Shown here: piece by piece, positions 1 to 7,878 of the stretch | Layout: each line of letters begins with the position of its first letter | Numbering within the stretch: position 1 is the stretch's first letter | Source: Calothrix sp. NIES-2100 | GTDB lineage: Bacteria; Cyanobacteriota; Cyanobacteriia; Cyanobacteriales; Nostocaceae | Reading direction: 5' to 3' | Length of the DNA stretch: 64,000 nucleotides | NCBI RefSeq assembly: GCF_002368195.1 | Contig: NZ_AP018178.1 | Coordinates: 6,708,645-6,772,644 of the forward strand | Translations under genes and position numbers: made by a program | The notes under the pieces: generated by a model | The model's database searches: none | Seen by the model: only the letters and a program-made list of their open reading frames with translations | Told to the model about the DNA's origin: nothing

Positions 1-153
1 AAAAGACTCATCAACATCCTTAACTAAAGTTTCTAAAACCAGAGAATGGTCTAGTAAATATGATATAGATGAATTAGATTTTCGTGATTGATAATATTTG
101 AATATTCTCAGAGGGATTTCGTTAGCTTCAACAACAATAACCTTTTGAATCAT
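1..153 (-). CDS. Partial gene, N-terminal 51 codons (possible alkaline-phosphatase-superfamily protein of a polysaccharide locus)
   Basis: Reading leftward from an ATG at 153, the frame is open for 51 codons to the window edge, so this is the N-terminus of a longer protein. It begins MIQKVIVVEANEIPLRIFKY. A hydrophobic first strand followed by an N-E-I-P motif resembles the start of phosphodiesterase/alkaline-phosphatase-fold proteins found in polysaccharide clusters, but this is only a memory-based resemblance. It lies 32 nt downstream of a glycosyltransferase on the same strand and probably belongs to the same operon. The function cannot be settled from 51 residues. Confidence 0.55.
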   Translation of the reverse strand, partial: MIQKVIVVEANEIPLRIFKYYQSRKSNSSISYLLDHSLVLETLVKDVDESF

Positions 154-185
154 TTGCTTTACCTCATTGGATTTAAAAGTTTGGT

Positions 186-971
186 TCAGAACAATTTCCA
201 TCCATGTTTATTGAAAAAATAAAAAGCTGACTGAATATTAATCAGTGTCAGTTTAAGTGATTTATATGAGCCTTTAGCCCAATGGTGAAAAATATGAACA
301 TTGGGATAAAATACAGTCCGATATTTTTTAGCCATCCTCAAAGTTATATCAGCATCTTCCAGATACATAAATATATTTTCGTCAAAGTACCCAATTTCAT
401 CTAAATACTTTCTCCGAAAGAGCATAAAACATCCAGAAAGATATGTAACATCCATCACTTTCTCATATCCAGTTTCTCGCATTTCATAACGCTCTAAATA
501 ATTCTTTATGAAAAACTGAAATGTCTGCGGAATAAATCGCCTGACAAAAAGTAAGAAGAAACTAGGATAATTTTTACAAAGATATTGTATTTCACCTGAA
601 GGATAATAAATTTTTGGAGATATTAAACCAATATCTTGGTTATAATCAAGGTGTTTAATTAACTCTGGTATGACATTTATTTCAAAGAAAACATCTGGGT
701 TTAATACTAAATGATAGTCAGCAGATGGCAGCAATTTTAATGCTAAATTATGAGCTTTGCCAAATCCTAAATTATTACCATCATTATAATGATAATCAAC
801 ATGATTAAGGTTGTGAAAAAGATTTTTTAATACGGGTGATGGTGAATTATCAATTACACATAATTTAAATTTAATATTTGTATTTAAAAGAGATTTTACT
901 GCATCTTCAATCATGTCAGAATTATTGTTGTACAAAACTAGGGATGCAGTTAAAGTTATTTGGTCTTTCAT
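186..971 (-). CDS. Glycosyltransferase family 2 (rhamnosyltransferase-like)
   Basis: About 261 residues. It has a GT-A fold layout: an N-terminal strand ending in LVLYNNN, then CVIDNSPS, a GNNLGFGKAHN segment, and the metal-binding region LVLNPDVFF, in which N-P-D takes the place of DxD. A C-terminal acceptor region with YLSGCFMLFRR and FMYLEDADITLR follows. This pattern is typical of GT2 enzymes that add deoxyhexoses to lipid-linked repeat units on the cytoplasmic face of the membrane. The frame continues eight codons upstream to a TTG, but the ATG at 971 follows a possible AAAGG ribosome site and leaves a 13-nt gap to the preceding gene, so it is preferred. The donor and acceptor sugars are unknown. 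It belongs to the minus-strand exopolysaccharide run. Confidence 0.88.
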   Translation of the reverse strand: MKDQITLTASLVLYNNNSDMIEDAVKSLLNTNIKFKLCVIDNSPSPVLKNLFHNLNHVDYHYNDGNNLGFGKAHNLALKLLPSADYHLVLNPDVFFEINVIPELIKHLDYNQDIGLISPKIYYPSGEIQYLCKNYPSFFLLFVRRFIPQTFQFFIKNYLERYEMRETGYEKVMDVTYLSGCFMLFRRKYLDEIGYFDENIFMYLEDADITLRMAKKYRTVFYPNVHIFHHWAKGSYKSLKLTLINIQSAFYFFNKHGWKLF

Positions 972-984
972 GATTTTTGAGCCT

Positions 985-1809
985 TTAACTATCAACTTTT
1001 TGCCTAAATAAATAATGAATTTTTGGCAAAAATATCAGTAATATAAGTTTACATGCTGAGTAAGCAATAAAAAAGCCCATTGCCATAAAACTTATTTTTT
1101 TGTCTTTCCATAATTCGTAATAATTACTCATGTCGCCCATTCTCATTTTTATTTTATTACTACTGAGGCTTTTGCAATCCCTGGCTTTAAATACATAAAC
1201 TAAAGGTAATTTTATTGTATAAATAAAATGATTGTCTAAACAAATTTGTGCCCACAAAAGATAATCTTCACAGTAATATTTTCTAGGGTGAAATCTATAA
1301 GTAAGATTCTTTTTTAGAAGTACAGATGGAGTTACAAATGGATTACTAAATAAAACTTTATTTTTTTTTATTATACGCAATTTAACTTCATCATTATCTA
1401 ATGAATCAAAGCAGCATTCTTCTGTACTAAATATCCGATAACTATGTCCACATATTGACACATCAGGATTGTTAAGCATCAAGGAATACTGAATTGAAAT
1501 TTTTTCTGGATGCCAAACATCATCAGCATCTAGAAAAGCAATATAATCTCCTTGTGCTATATCCCAACCTAAATTTCTAGCAATACTTGGTCCACTGTTT
1601 TCCGAAGTTTTCAGAACATGAATTGATAAATCTTGATGATGATAACTATAAGTTTCAATAGTCTCAATAGTTCTATCAGTACTACAATCGTCTATACAAA
1701 TAACTTCAAGAACTTGATAAATCTGATTTTTCACTGAATTCAGTGTTCTGATAATAGTTTTCTCTGAATTGAAGCAAGGGATAATCACTGAAACTGGAAC
1801 TTTGAGCAT
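985..1809 (-). CDS. Glycosyltransferase family 2
   Basis: About 274 residues. It begins MLKVPVSVIIPCFNSEKTI, the classic GT2 nucleotide-binding strand, followed by CIDDCSTDRT, GPSIARNLG and the DxD-type metal motif AFLDADDVWHPEK. The C-terminal 25 residues are hydrophobic and basic, suggesting membrane association. The longest frame starts at a TTG (1824); the ATG at 1809 matches the usual GT2 N-terminus better. The first 104 nt overlap, in another frame, the 3' end of the upstream polymerase gene, which points to translational coupling or to a lost stop codon in that gene. It probably transfers one sugar of the exopolysaccharide repeat unit. Confidence 0.88.
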   Translation of the reverse strand: MLKVPVSVIIPCFNSEKTIIRTLNSVKNQIYQVLEVICIDDCSTDRTIETIETYSYHHQDLSIHVLKTSENSGPSIARNLGWDIAQGDYIAFLDADDVWHPEKISIQYSLMLNNPDVSICGHSYRIFSTEECCFDSLDNDEVKLRIIKKNKVLFSNPFVTPSVLLKKNLTYRFHPRKYYCEDYLLWAQICLDNHFIYTIKLPLVYVFKARDCKSLSSNKIKMRMGDMSNYYELWKDKKISFMAMGFFIAYSACKLILLIFLPKIHYLFRQKVDS

Positions 1810-2836
1810 ATAATAAATAGACAAAAATCACATAGGTTGGCCAAGCTGTTAGATAGTAGAAATTAAATCCATATAAAAAGAATGATAAAGCCGCTAATTC
1901 ATTATATTTGCCGAGTTTATGAATAAAATAAATGTATACAACTATACCATATAAACCAAAATTAACAGCTAGAGAGGAAATATTAGAGTAACCCCTGACA
2001 ATTGAAACATTGTCTATGTCACTTAAAGTAGTTCCATAAATACCAGTGAGAATTTCAATTAAATTATTAGAATTTGTGAACTCCTTTAAACCAGAATATC
2101 TATCGCTGAAGGTTTGATACAAATAATCAGGTACATATGCATCAAGAAAATATTTAACAAATAATATTTGAATTAACACAATTAGCATTGTATAAACTAA
2201 AAGACTATATTTAGATTTAAATAAATATCGGAAGCAATAAAATCCAATCAATCCGATTACAGCATAAAGTGAAACTAAGGAAAAACTTAAAATAAATCCC
2301 ATAACACAAACCAATTTTATAAGAATTTTTTTGGTAATAAAGAAATAAACACCTACGGTAAAAGCAAAATATGACGGTTCTCTAGTGAAAGACGCAACTC
2401 GCAAGATACCACCACGAAAATCGAAAGCCGCACCTAATTCTTCTTTTCCTGTTCCTATGAAGTCATGTAACCAAGTAACATAAGCCTGATTTCCGGCTAG
2501 AAAGCTCAAATATTGGGAAAGACCAAACAAAACCAAAATAATTACAGATATGTCAATGATTTTAAGAAGTTTGTCTTTGTCGAAAAAACTATTAAGATAG
2601 AGAAAATAGCCGATCATAATCCCTAGCTTAACAACGTCAGCAATTAAGTAAAATTTGCTAGCCAAAGCAAATACATAAACAGGTATAACTATGATGATAA
2701 TTCTGGTTACGTATCTAGGATAATTTGGCTTAAATATATATAGAGGAATTAAAAGATATGAAGGATAAAAAGAAACGCCTAAAATGTCAATTGAAAAGAG
2801 AGTCCAAAGAGACAGTAACGCTAAAACTTGATGCAT
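1706..2836 (-). CDS. Wzy-like O-antigen/exopolysaccharide polymerase
   Basis: 376 residues, strongly hydrophobic, with roughly ten predicted membrane segments. A polar loop near residues 135-150 contains DFRGGILRVASFTREPSYFA; an Arg/Glu-rich loop just before a helix (FxREPS) is typical of Wzy and O-antigen ligase family proteins. A large polar loop before the last helices (SDRYSGLKEFTNSNN) also fits. The ATG at 2836 overlaps the end of the preceding glycosyltransferase by 16 nt, as in a tight operon. The last 35 or so codons run inside the next glycosyltransferase gene and look like out-of-frame sequence, so the natural C-terminus may be shorter. It would polymerise lipid-linked repeat units on the outer face of the membrane. 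Confidence 0.8.
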   Translation of the reverse strand: MHQVLALLSLWTLFSIDILGVSFYPSYLLIPLYIFKPNYPRYVTRIIIIVIPVYVFALASKFYLIADVVKLGIMIGYFLYLNSFFDKDKLLKIIDISVIILVLFGLSQYLSFLAGNQAYVTWLHDFIGTGKEELGAAFDFRGGILRVASFTREPSYFAFTVGVYFFITKKILIKLVCVMGFILSFSLVSLYAVIGLIGFYCFRYLFKSKYSLLVYTMLIVLIQILFVKYFLDAYVPDYLYQTFSDRYSGLKEFTNSNNLIEILTGIYGTTLSDIDNVSIVRGYSNISSLAVNFGLYGIVVYIYFIHKLGKYNELAALSFFLYGFNFYYLTAWPTYVIFVYLLYAQSSSFSDYPLLQFRENYYQNTEFSEKSDLSSS

Positions 2837-4173
2837 TGCTTAATCCAATATTTTGTTATTAGTATGAAATAGATTAAAAAAGCTAAGACTTTGTTAGTTC
2901 CCAACTCTGTAGCAGCCTTGAAAACTTCTTTTCTGGTTTGATAATAAAAAAAATTTGAGACTCCGTCTGTTCTAACAATTGCGATCGCTTGGTTTAAGGG
3001 TCTACCTATAATTTTCTTTTTTGTCAGCCTGATAAATAAATGATAATCCATACAGTATTTGTATTGAGTAGAAAATAAAAATTTATCTAGAATTTTTTTC
3101 TTCATAAAAACAGTTGGGTGGTTTATATGTGGCATATAAAAATTAATTTTTTTAACATAATTAATATCAGCATCAATACTTGAGATAATTTTATTTGATA
3201 CATAAAAGCATTTTCCGAAGCAGAAAGTTTGCAGATCCCTAGCAAATTCATTTACTATTGTGTTGAGCGTTGAGGTTTGAAAATAAAGATCATCGCTACT
3301 TAGTATACCGATGATGTCACCTGAACACAAATTTACACCTTTATTAAAGGCATCGCTTATCCCCCCATCCGGTTCACTTACCCAATAATCAATTTTGTCA
3401 TCATACTTTTTAATAATATCTAGAGTGCCATCAGTTGAACATCCATCAATAATGACATACTCTATATTGGAATATGTTTGATTAATGACTGACTGAATCG
3501 TCTGTTCCAAATACTTTTCGCCATTTTTTACAACCGTTATTATTGAAACTAATGGTTTTTCTTCTAAACATTTTTGGGAAACTCTTTCACTACGTAAACT
3601 ACCTTTATCAATAATTGGATTGTTTTCAAAGCTTGGCGGTTGTAAATTAGTAATATCCGCCATCATTTCTAAGTTTAATTTAGGTAACACAAAGGGGTGT
3701 TCGATAGGTAGCAGAAGATATAGATGATAAATAGTTTGCCAGTAGTTTCCTAAAACAAATTGTTGTGGAGTTTTTTCTATTTTTTTATTTTCTAACAATT
3801 GGATACCAGAAGCGCAGAGATAAATTATTATTTTGTGTCTGTTTTTGTCAGTAGTTTGATTCCTCATTAATGTAGTTTCTGTCCAACCATGATCTATGAG
3901 GTTTTGTTGGAATATTATCTGACTCCATGCATAACGTATATCAATATCATAAAGTTCATTGCTCTGGGTTAAACAGGTGAATGATTCCAAACCCTTCCAA
4001 CCTAACAGATCTTCACTTTCATGTGAACCTGAATTGACTACTGCTAAAAAACGATTATCAGACCATAAACCATTCATAAATGATAAATAGGTTTGGAATC
4101 CTGGTAATGGTTCAGGTATCTCAGAATATCGGTTACTAAATAAGTTTTTAACTTGATGCAGCATTAATAGCAT
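2821..4173 (-). CDS. GT2 glycosyltransferase with an extra N-terminal region
   Basis: About 450 residues. The C-terminal 250 form a GT2 domain of the WcaE-like kind: PLVSIITVVKNGEKYLEQT, IEYVIIDGCSTDGT, SEPDGGISDAFNKG and the metal motif ILSSDDLY. Residues 1 to about 200 match no family I recognise; they are soluble-looking with many aromatic residues (WKGLES, YAWSQIIFQ, NYWQTIYHLYLLLP). This region may be a second domain or the remnant of a fused enzyme. The frame could begin at a TTG (4185), but the ATG at 4173 is preferred. The gene lies between a methyltransferase and the polymerase and most likely adds a sugar to the repeat unit. Confidence 0.85.
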   Translation of the reverse strand: MLLMLHQVKNLFSNRYSEIPEPLPGFQTYLSFMNGLWSDNRFLAVVNSGSHESEDLLGWKGLESFTCLTQSNELYDIDIRYAWSQIIFQQNLIDHGWTETTLMRNQTTDKNRHKIIIYLCASGIQLLENKKIEKTPQQFVLGNYWQTIYHLYLLLPIEHPFVLPKLNLEMMADITNLQPPSFENNPIIDKGSLRSERVSQKCLEEKPLVSIITVVKNGEKYLEQTIQSVINQTYSNIEYVIIDGCSTDGTLDIIKKYDDKIDYWVSEPDGGISDAFNKGVNLCSGDIIGILSSDDLYFQTSTLNTIVNEFARDLQTFCFGKCFYVSNKIISSIDADINYVKKINFYMPHINHPTVFMKKKILDKFLFSTQYKYCMDYHLFIRLTKKKIIGRPLNQAIAIVRTDGVSNFFYYQTRKEVFKAATELGTNKVLAFLIYFILITKYWIKQCIKF

Positions 4174-4297
4174 ATGTAACTTCAAGTTTCTACTGGTGCT
4201 TATTGAATCTTATTTTCTTTGTAAATTCCTACAAATAATAGTTTATACAGTCTGTAATATTGGCAAGAAATTTCAAATTTTTAATATAATTTATCAT

Positions 4298-5044
4298 TCA
4301 CTGATTTCTGACAAAAATACTATCAGATTGTAAAATTTTTCCCGTTTTTGGATGGGAATTTTGTTCAATTGCTCCTGCATATATAAAGCCATATTTTATC
4401 AGTTCATTATATAAATTACCAAATAAAGGCTGCTCTTCGTAAAGTGCTTCAAAAGATGTTTCTATAATCAGTATTTGGCTACGTTTGATAGTATTTTCAG
4501 CGCCTCTAATTACTCTATCTTCATAACCTTGTACATCCAACTTAATTAAGATATTGTCGTTAATCTCTAGACTATCGATAATGTTATCAAGCGTATCAAC
4601 TTTTACTTGGATGTTATTAGTATTCTTTGTATGTGGGTAGACTGTCTTATGCAAATCAGTCATTTTTAGGAAAGAAGAAGATGGTGTAAAAGTATTTTTT
4701 TCAAATGTCAAAGCTCCCGGTTTATCTCCTAAAGCAACATTAAATCCGGTAAAATGCTTACAAGCTGACATACAAGCCTGCAACCGCTCAAAACATTCAG
4801 GTAGTGGCTCAAAGGAATAAATTTTAGCTTTTGGTAGTATTGTATTTATCGTTAAAGCAAACTGACCACTATTTGCGCCAATATCAATGACTGTGTTTAT
4901 ATTAAGTGAGTGTAACCAGGGTTGATTGAGTTGTAAGAAGGTATTGGGAAGACCACCTCGTTGACGCAGCACAAAGAGTTGTGGATTTTCAATATAATGT
5001 GCTAGCGAATTAAGACGGCGGGTGAATTGACTGAGAAATGGCAT
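4298..5044 (-). CDS. FkbM family methyltransferase
   Basis: About 248 residues. SAM-binding motif I is VIDIGANSGQFAL, followed by YSFEPLPECFERL, and the family signature IKLDVQGYEDRVIRGAE lies in the C-terminal half. FkbM-type enzymes O-methylate sugars or polyketides; in a polysaccharide locus a sugar is the likely target. The open frame extends to a TTG at 5125, but the extra 27 residues are hydrophobic and atypical, whereas the ATG at 5044 gives the usual N-terminus with the N-P-Q-L-F-V-L-R-Q-R-G motif. It is followed by about 125 nt of AT-rich DNA before the next gene. Confidence 0.88.
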   Translation of the reverse strand: MPFLSQFTRRLNSLAHYIENPQLFVLRQRGGLPNTFLQLNQPWLHSLNINTVIDIGANSGQFALTINTILPKAKIYSFEPLPECFERLQACMSACKHFTGFNVALGDKPGALTFEKNTFTPSSSFLKMTDLHKTVYPHTKNTNNIQVKVDTLDNIIDSLEINDNILIKLDVQGYEDRVIRGAENTIKRSQILIIETSFEALYEEQPLFGNLYNELIKYGFIYAGAIEQNSHPKTGKILQSDSIFVRNQ

Positions 5045-5140
5045 GATTTTTGTTAGTAAATAGTTTTTTGTGCCAGCGAAAAGAAAAAATAGGGGTTTTT
5101 CTAAATAAACATCAAATGTTAGCAATTAATTGAAATTAGA

Positions 5141-6067
5141 CTATTTTTTCTGCAAAATTATAAATATGTGATCGTTGGTGAATGGACTCCAAGGTTGGAT
5201 TCCTGACTTTGCATTTAATTTGGCAATTTTCAGGTAAATTTTTGGGCTAAAAATATACAATCCCATCTTGAGCATCTGATTGAGATTTTCAAAATGTCCG
5301 GAGATAGCACGCCTTGATTTATGCTTTTTTATTTCCCAAAATAAAGTTGTAAAACCATGCTCTTCTGCAATTTTTTTGATGGCTTCAGAATTCCAAAATA
5401 TATGATGCTCTAAAAACTTGACATACCACCAATCTTCCATACCATATTTTTGAGGCCAATAATTATCAGCATCTCCCGTTTCAATTAAGACATAACCATT
5501 GTCTTTAACAAGTGATGCAAGATTCTTAAAGACATTTTTAGGGCTATATAGATGTTCCATAATATCGAACATTGTAACTACATCATATTTTTCGCCACTC
5601 CATACTAATTGAGGAGCATCTATGAAATTTTGAATAAACTCTCCTTTGAGATAAGGCTGAAGTCCAGGGTACTGAATTATATCAAGTGCAGATCTTCTAC
5701 CCTCTGTATTGGATAAAGCTTTAAGTAAATGTCCGTGAGATGCTCCAATATCAAGAATATCAAAAGGTTGATGATGATTTAGATTTTTTAGTAGTTGAGA
5801 TTCATAAAAAAAATCGTAAGGTTCAGCCCATATTTTTCTTGACTCTTTGCTAAATACTTCTGCTAAAAATAATGCAGAAGGAATTAAGCTTTTGTAGTAT
5901 ATGCGACAATTATTACACTGCAAGATAGTAATTCCTTCCTGAGGAGCGGAAATTATTTCATCTCCACATTTATATAATTTTTCTGCTAATTTACCGGAAT
6001 ATAATGTGCTTGAGCTACTACATGAAGGACATTGCGTAACCTTTTGCCATTGTTCCTTTGCTAGCAT
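5141..6067 (-). CDS. Class I SAM-dependent methyltransferase with N-terminal zinc ribbon
   Basis: 308 residues. Two Cys pairs (CPSC near residue 13 and CNNC near residue 51) form a small zinc-ribbon-like head. Then comes a Methyltransf_23-type domain with motif I DILDIGASHGHLLKAL, the acidic DVVTMFDIMEHLYSP segment and VLIETGDADN. The C-terminus is basic. Proteins of this layout are common in surface-polysaccharide clusters and are thought to methylate nucleotide sugars or repeat units. The ATG at 6067 follows the flippase gene closely and supports an operon. The substrate is unknown. Confidence 0.87.
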   Translation of the reverse strand: MLAKEQWQKVTQCPSCSSSSTLYSGKLAEKLYKCGDEIISAPQEGITILQCNNCRIYYKSLIPSALFLAEVFSKESRKIWAEPYDFFYESQLLKNLNHHQPFDILDIGASHGHLLKALSNTEGRRSALDIIQYPGLQPYLKGEFIQNFIDAPQLVWSGEKYDVVTMFDIMEHLYSPKNVFKNLASLVKDNGYVLIETGDADNYWPQKYGMEDWWYVKFLEHHIFWNSEAIKKIAEEHGFTTLFWEIKKHKSRRAISGHFENLNQMLKMGLYIFSPKIYLKIAKLNAKSGIQPWSPFTNDHIFIILQKK

Positions 6068-6108
6068 TTTTTTCTTGCTCCATTTGTTTTAATCAAGGCA
6101 TTTAAATT

Positions 6109-7566
6109 TTAATTGATCGTGAGTTTAGGATATTGAAAAAACATGAACCAGCCTATAATAAATAGACATTCAATCAGCACAATTATGATTCTTAATTGAA
6201 TTAATGAGGGAGATAAAAAACCGATAAAAGCACCAATACATAACCAAATAATTGGTACTAGTAGTAACTTTAATAAATCACGATAACTTAATCCCATTTT
6301 TTTGCTAGTGTAAATTGATAATATAATAGTTAATAGATAACCAGAATTGCCAATAATAGCGCCTAATAGCCCATATTTTATAGATAAAATAAATACAAGG
6401 ATTAAGGAAAAAATTCCACTTGTAATGACTATAGCCATATTGAATAATACTAAATTTAAGGCGAACAATACATAATAACCAACGGCATTAACTGAATATA
6501 ATAAGTAGATAAGGGAAGAAATTTGAAATACCAGAGTATATTCGTTGTTTAAATTAGACGGTAGCATCAATTTTAAGACTAAAGGAGCAATAGTTATCAG
6601 AATTACTCCAAGAGAAAAGGAAGTAACAACATTGATGACTAAAGCTTGCTGAATATATTTTCTAAGTTGACTTAAAGCATTTTGGCTTCCTTGTGCGAAC
6701 AGAGAACTCACAGATGGAATTAAAGGTTGTATTGATAATGCAGAGAATGTGTTGATCTGCATTGTTATATTAGTGATAGCTGCATAAACACCAAGTATTT
6801 CTGCCCCTAATACATATCCTACAAGCAAGCGATCAACTTGACTAAATAGAACCGATCCTATGGAAGCAAGCCAAGTCATTAAGCTATAACGGAATATATT
6901 GAATCCTTTAGCAGGATTCCATATTAGCCGGGGCTTGATATTGGCAGTCAATGACCAGCCTAACCAGATATGAGCAGTCAATGCACCTATACTCAAAAAA
7001 GCTTGACATTGCATTAATGCGAGACTTTTTCCTCCCAGCCATGCAACTACCAACAAACCCAAATTACTTAGTACTGACTGGAGTGTAATTAAAAGATTCA
7101 TGACTCCATAACGTTGATAGGCTTGCTCTATGCCAACAATTATTTGCTGAAGTAGTCTGGCCCAGACTACTACTCCAGCAATTTGCAGGACTTGTACGGC
7201 TGCTAAACGTTGTTCTGTTCCCAACTTAGGAAACAAATTGACCAAGCTTTCTGCACCGAACCACAGAGCGATCGCTGCTATAGTAGCCAGTATCAGCATT
7301 CCCCCAATAGTTACTGTCAAAGTCTGCGATAAACTCACACTGTCTTCCCGGGCTAGGTCTTGTGATACAAAGACGGTTGTTGTTGTAGAAAGACCAGCTT
7401 CAGCTAAAGCAACCATTGCGACTACCGCAGAAGTTAGTGTCCAAAGTCCATACTCCTCAACCCCAATCAGGCGAATGAGTATAGGAATTGTAAGTACAGC
7501 TAATCCAATTCTGACTACCCCAGCCGCAGCATTGTAAAAACCATTCCTGAATAACGAATTACTCAC
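6109..7566 (-). CDS. Wzx-type polysaccharide flippase (MOP superfamily)
   Basis: 485 residues with 12-14 predicted membrane helices and few polar loops. The N-terminus SNSLFRNGFYNAAAGVVRIG and the GVEEYGLWTL loop are typical of lipopolysaccharide/exopolysaccharide translocases of the MOP (MATE-like) superfamily. GTG at 7566 is the likely start because an in-frame TAA lies immediately before it and no suitable ATG follows for many residues. It would flip undecaprenyl-linked repeat units across the inner membrane to the polymerase encoded downstream. The 312-nt gap upstream separates it from the wzc-like gene. Confidence 0.88.
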   Translation of the reverse strand: MSNSLFRNGFYNAAAGVVRIGLAVLTIPILIRLIGVEEYGLWTLTSAVVAMVALAEAGLSTTTTVFVSQDLAREDSVSLSQTLTVTIGGMLILATIAAIALWFGAESLVNLFPKLGTEQRLAAVQVLQIAGVVVWARLLQQIIVGIEQAYQRYGVMNLLITLQSVLSNLGLLVVAWLGGKSLALMQCQAFLSIGALTAHIWLGWSLTANIKPRLIWNPAKGFNIFRYSLMTWLASIGSVLFSQVDRLLVGYVLGAEILGVYAAITNITMQINTFSALSIQPLIPSVSSLFAQGSQNALSQLRKYIQQALVINVVTSFSLGVILITIAPLVLKLMLPSNLNNEYTLVFQISSLIYLLYSVNAVGYYVLFALNLVLFNMAIVITSGIFSLILVFILSIKYGLLGAIIGNSGYLLTIILSIYTSKKMGLSYRDLLKLLLVPIIWLCIGAFIGFLSPSLIQLRIIIVLIECLFIIGWFMFFQYPKLTIN

Positions 7567-7878
7567 TTAGATAATAACCATTTAACAGAGAAATATCCCA
7601 AAAAATTTTTGTCAAACCATCTCTTCCCATATGAGTCACATGATGTGAGCAATAACCGATTAAAGACTTATCATTAAGCCAGCTTCAGGTACAGGGTATT
7701 TCTTGAGCAGAGGAGAGTTTTGGAAGTTTTGCATAAATGTGGGATTTATCAATAATCAGTTGGACTTGAGATAAAACTTAGACAAAGCTAGACATTACTT
7801 GACGTTTCAATACTAGCGCTCAGCCACTGCAAGTCTACCCCGACAAAAATGGGATAAATCCTGGTTCACCTGGCATTA
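7567..7878. other. Intergenic stretch, no gene seen
   Basis: 312 nt between the flippase and wzc-like genes on the same strand. No open frame of useful length, terminator hairpin or repeat array was recognised. It could hold a promoter for the downstream flippase operon. Confidence 0.5.
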
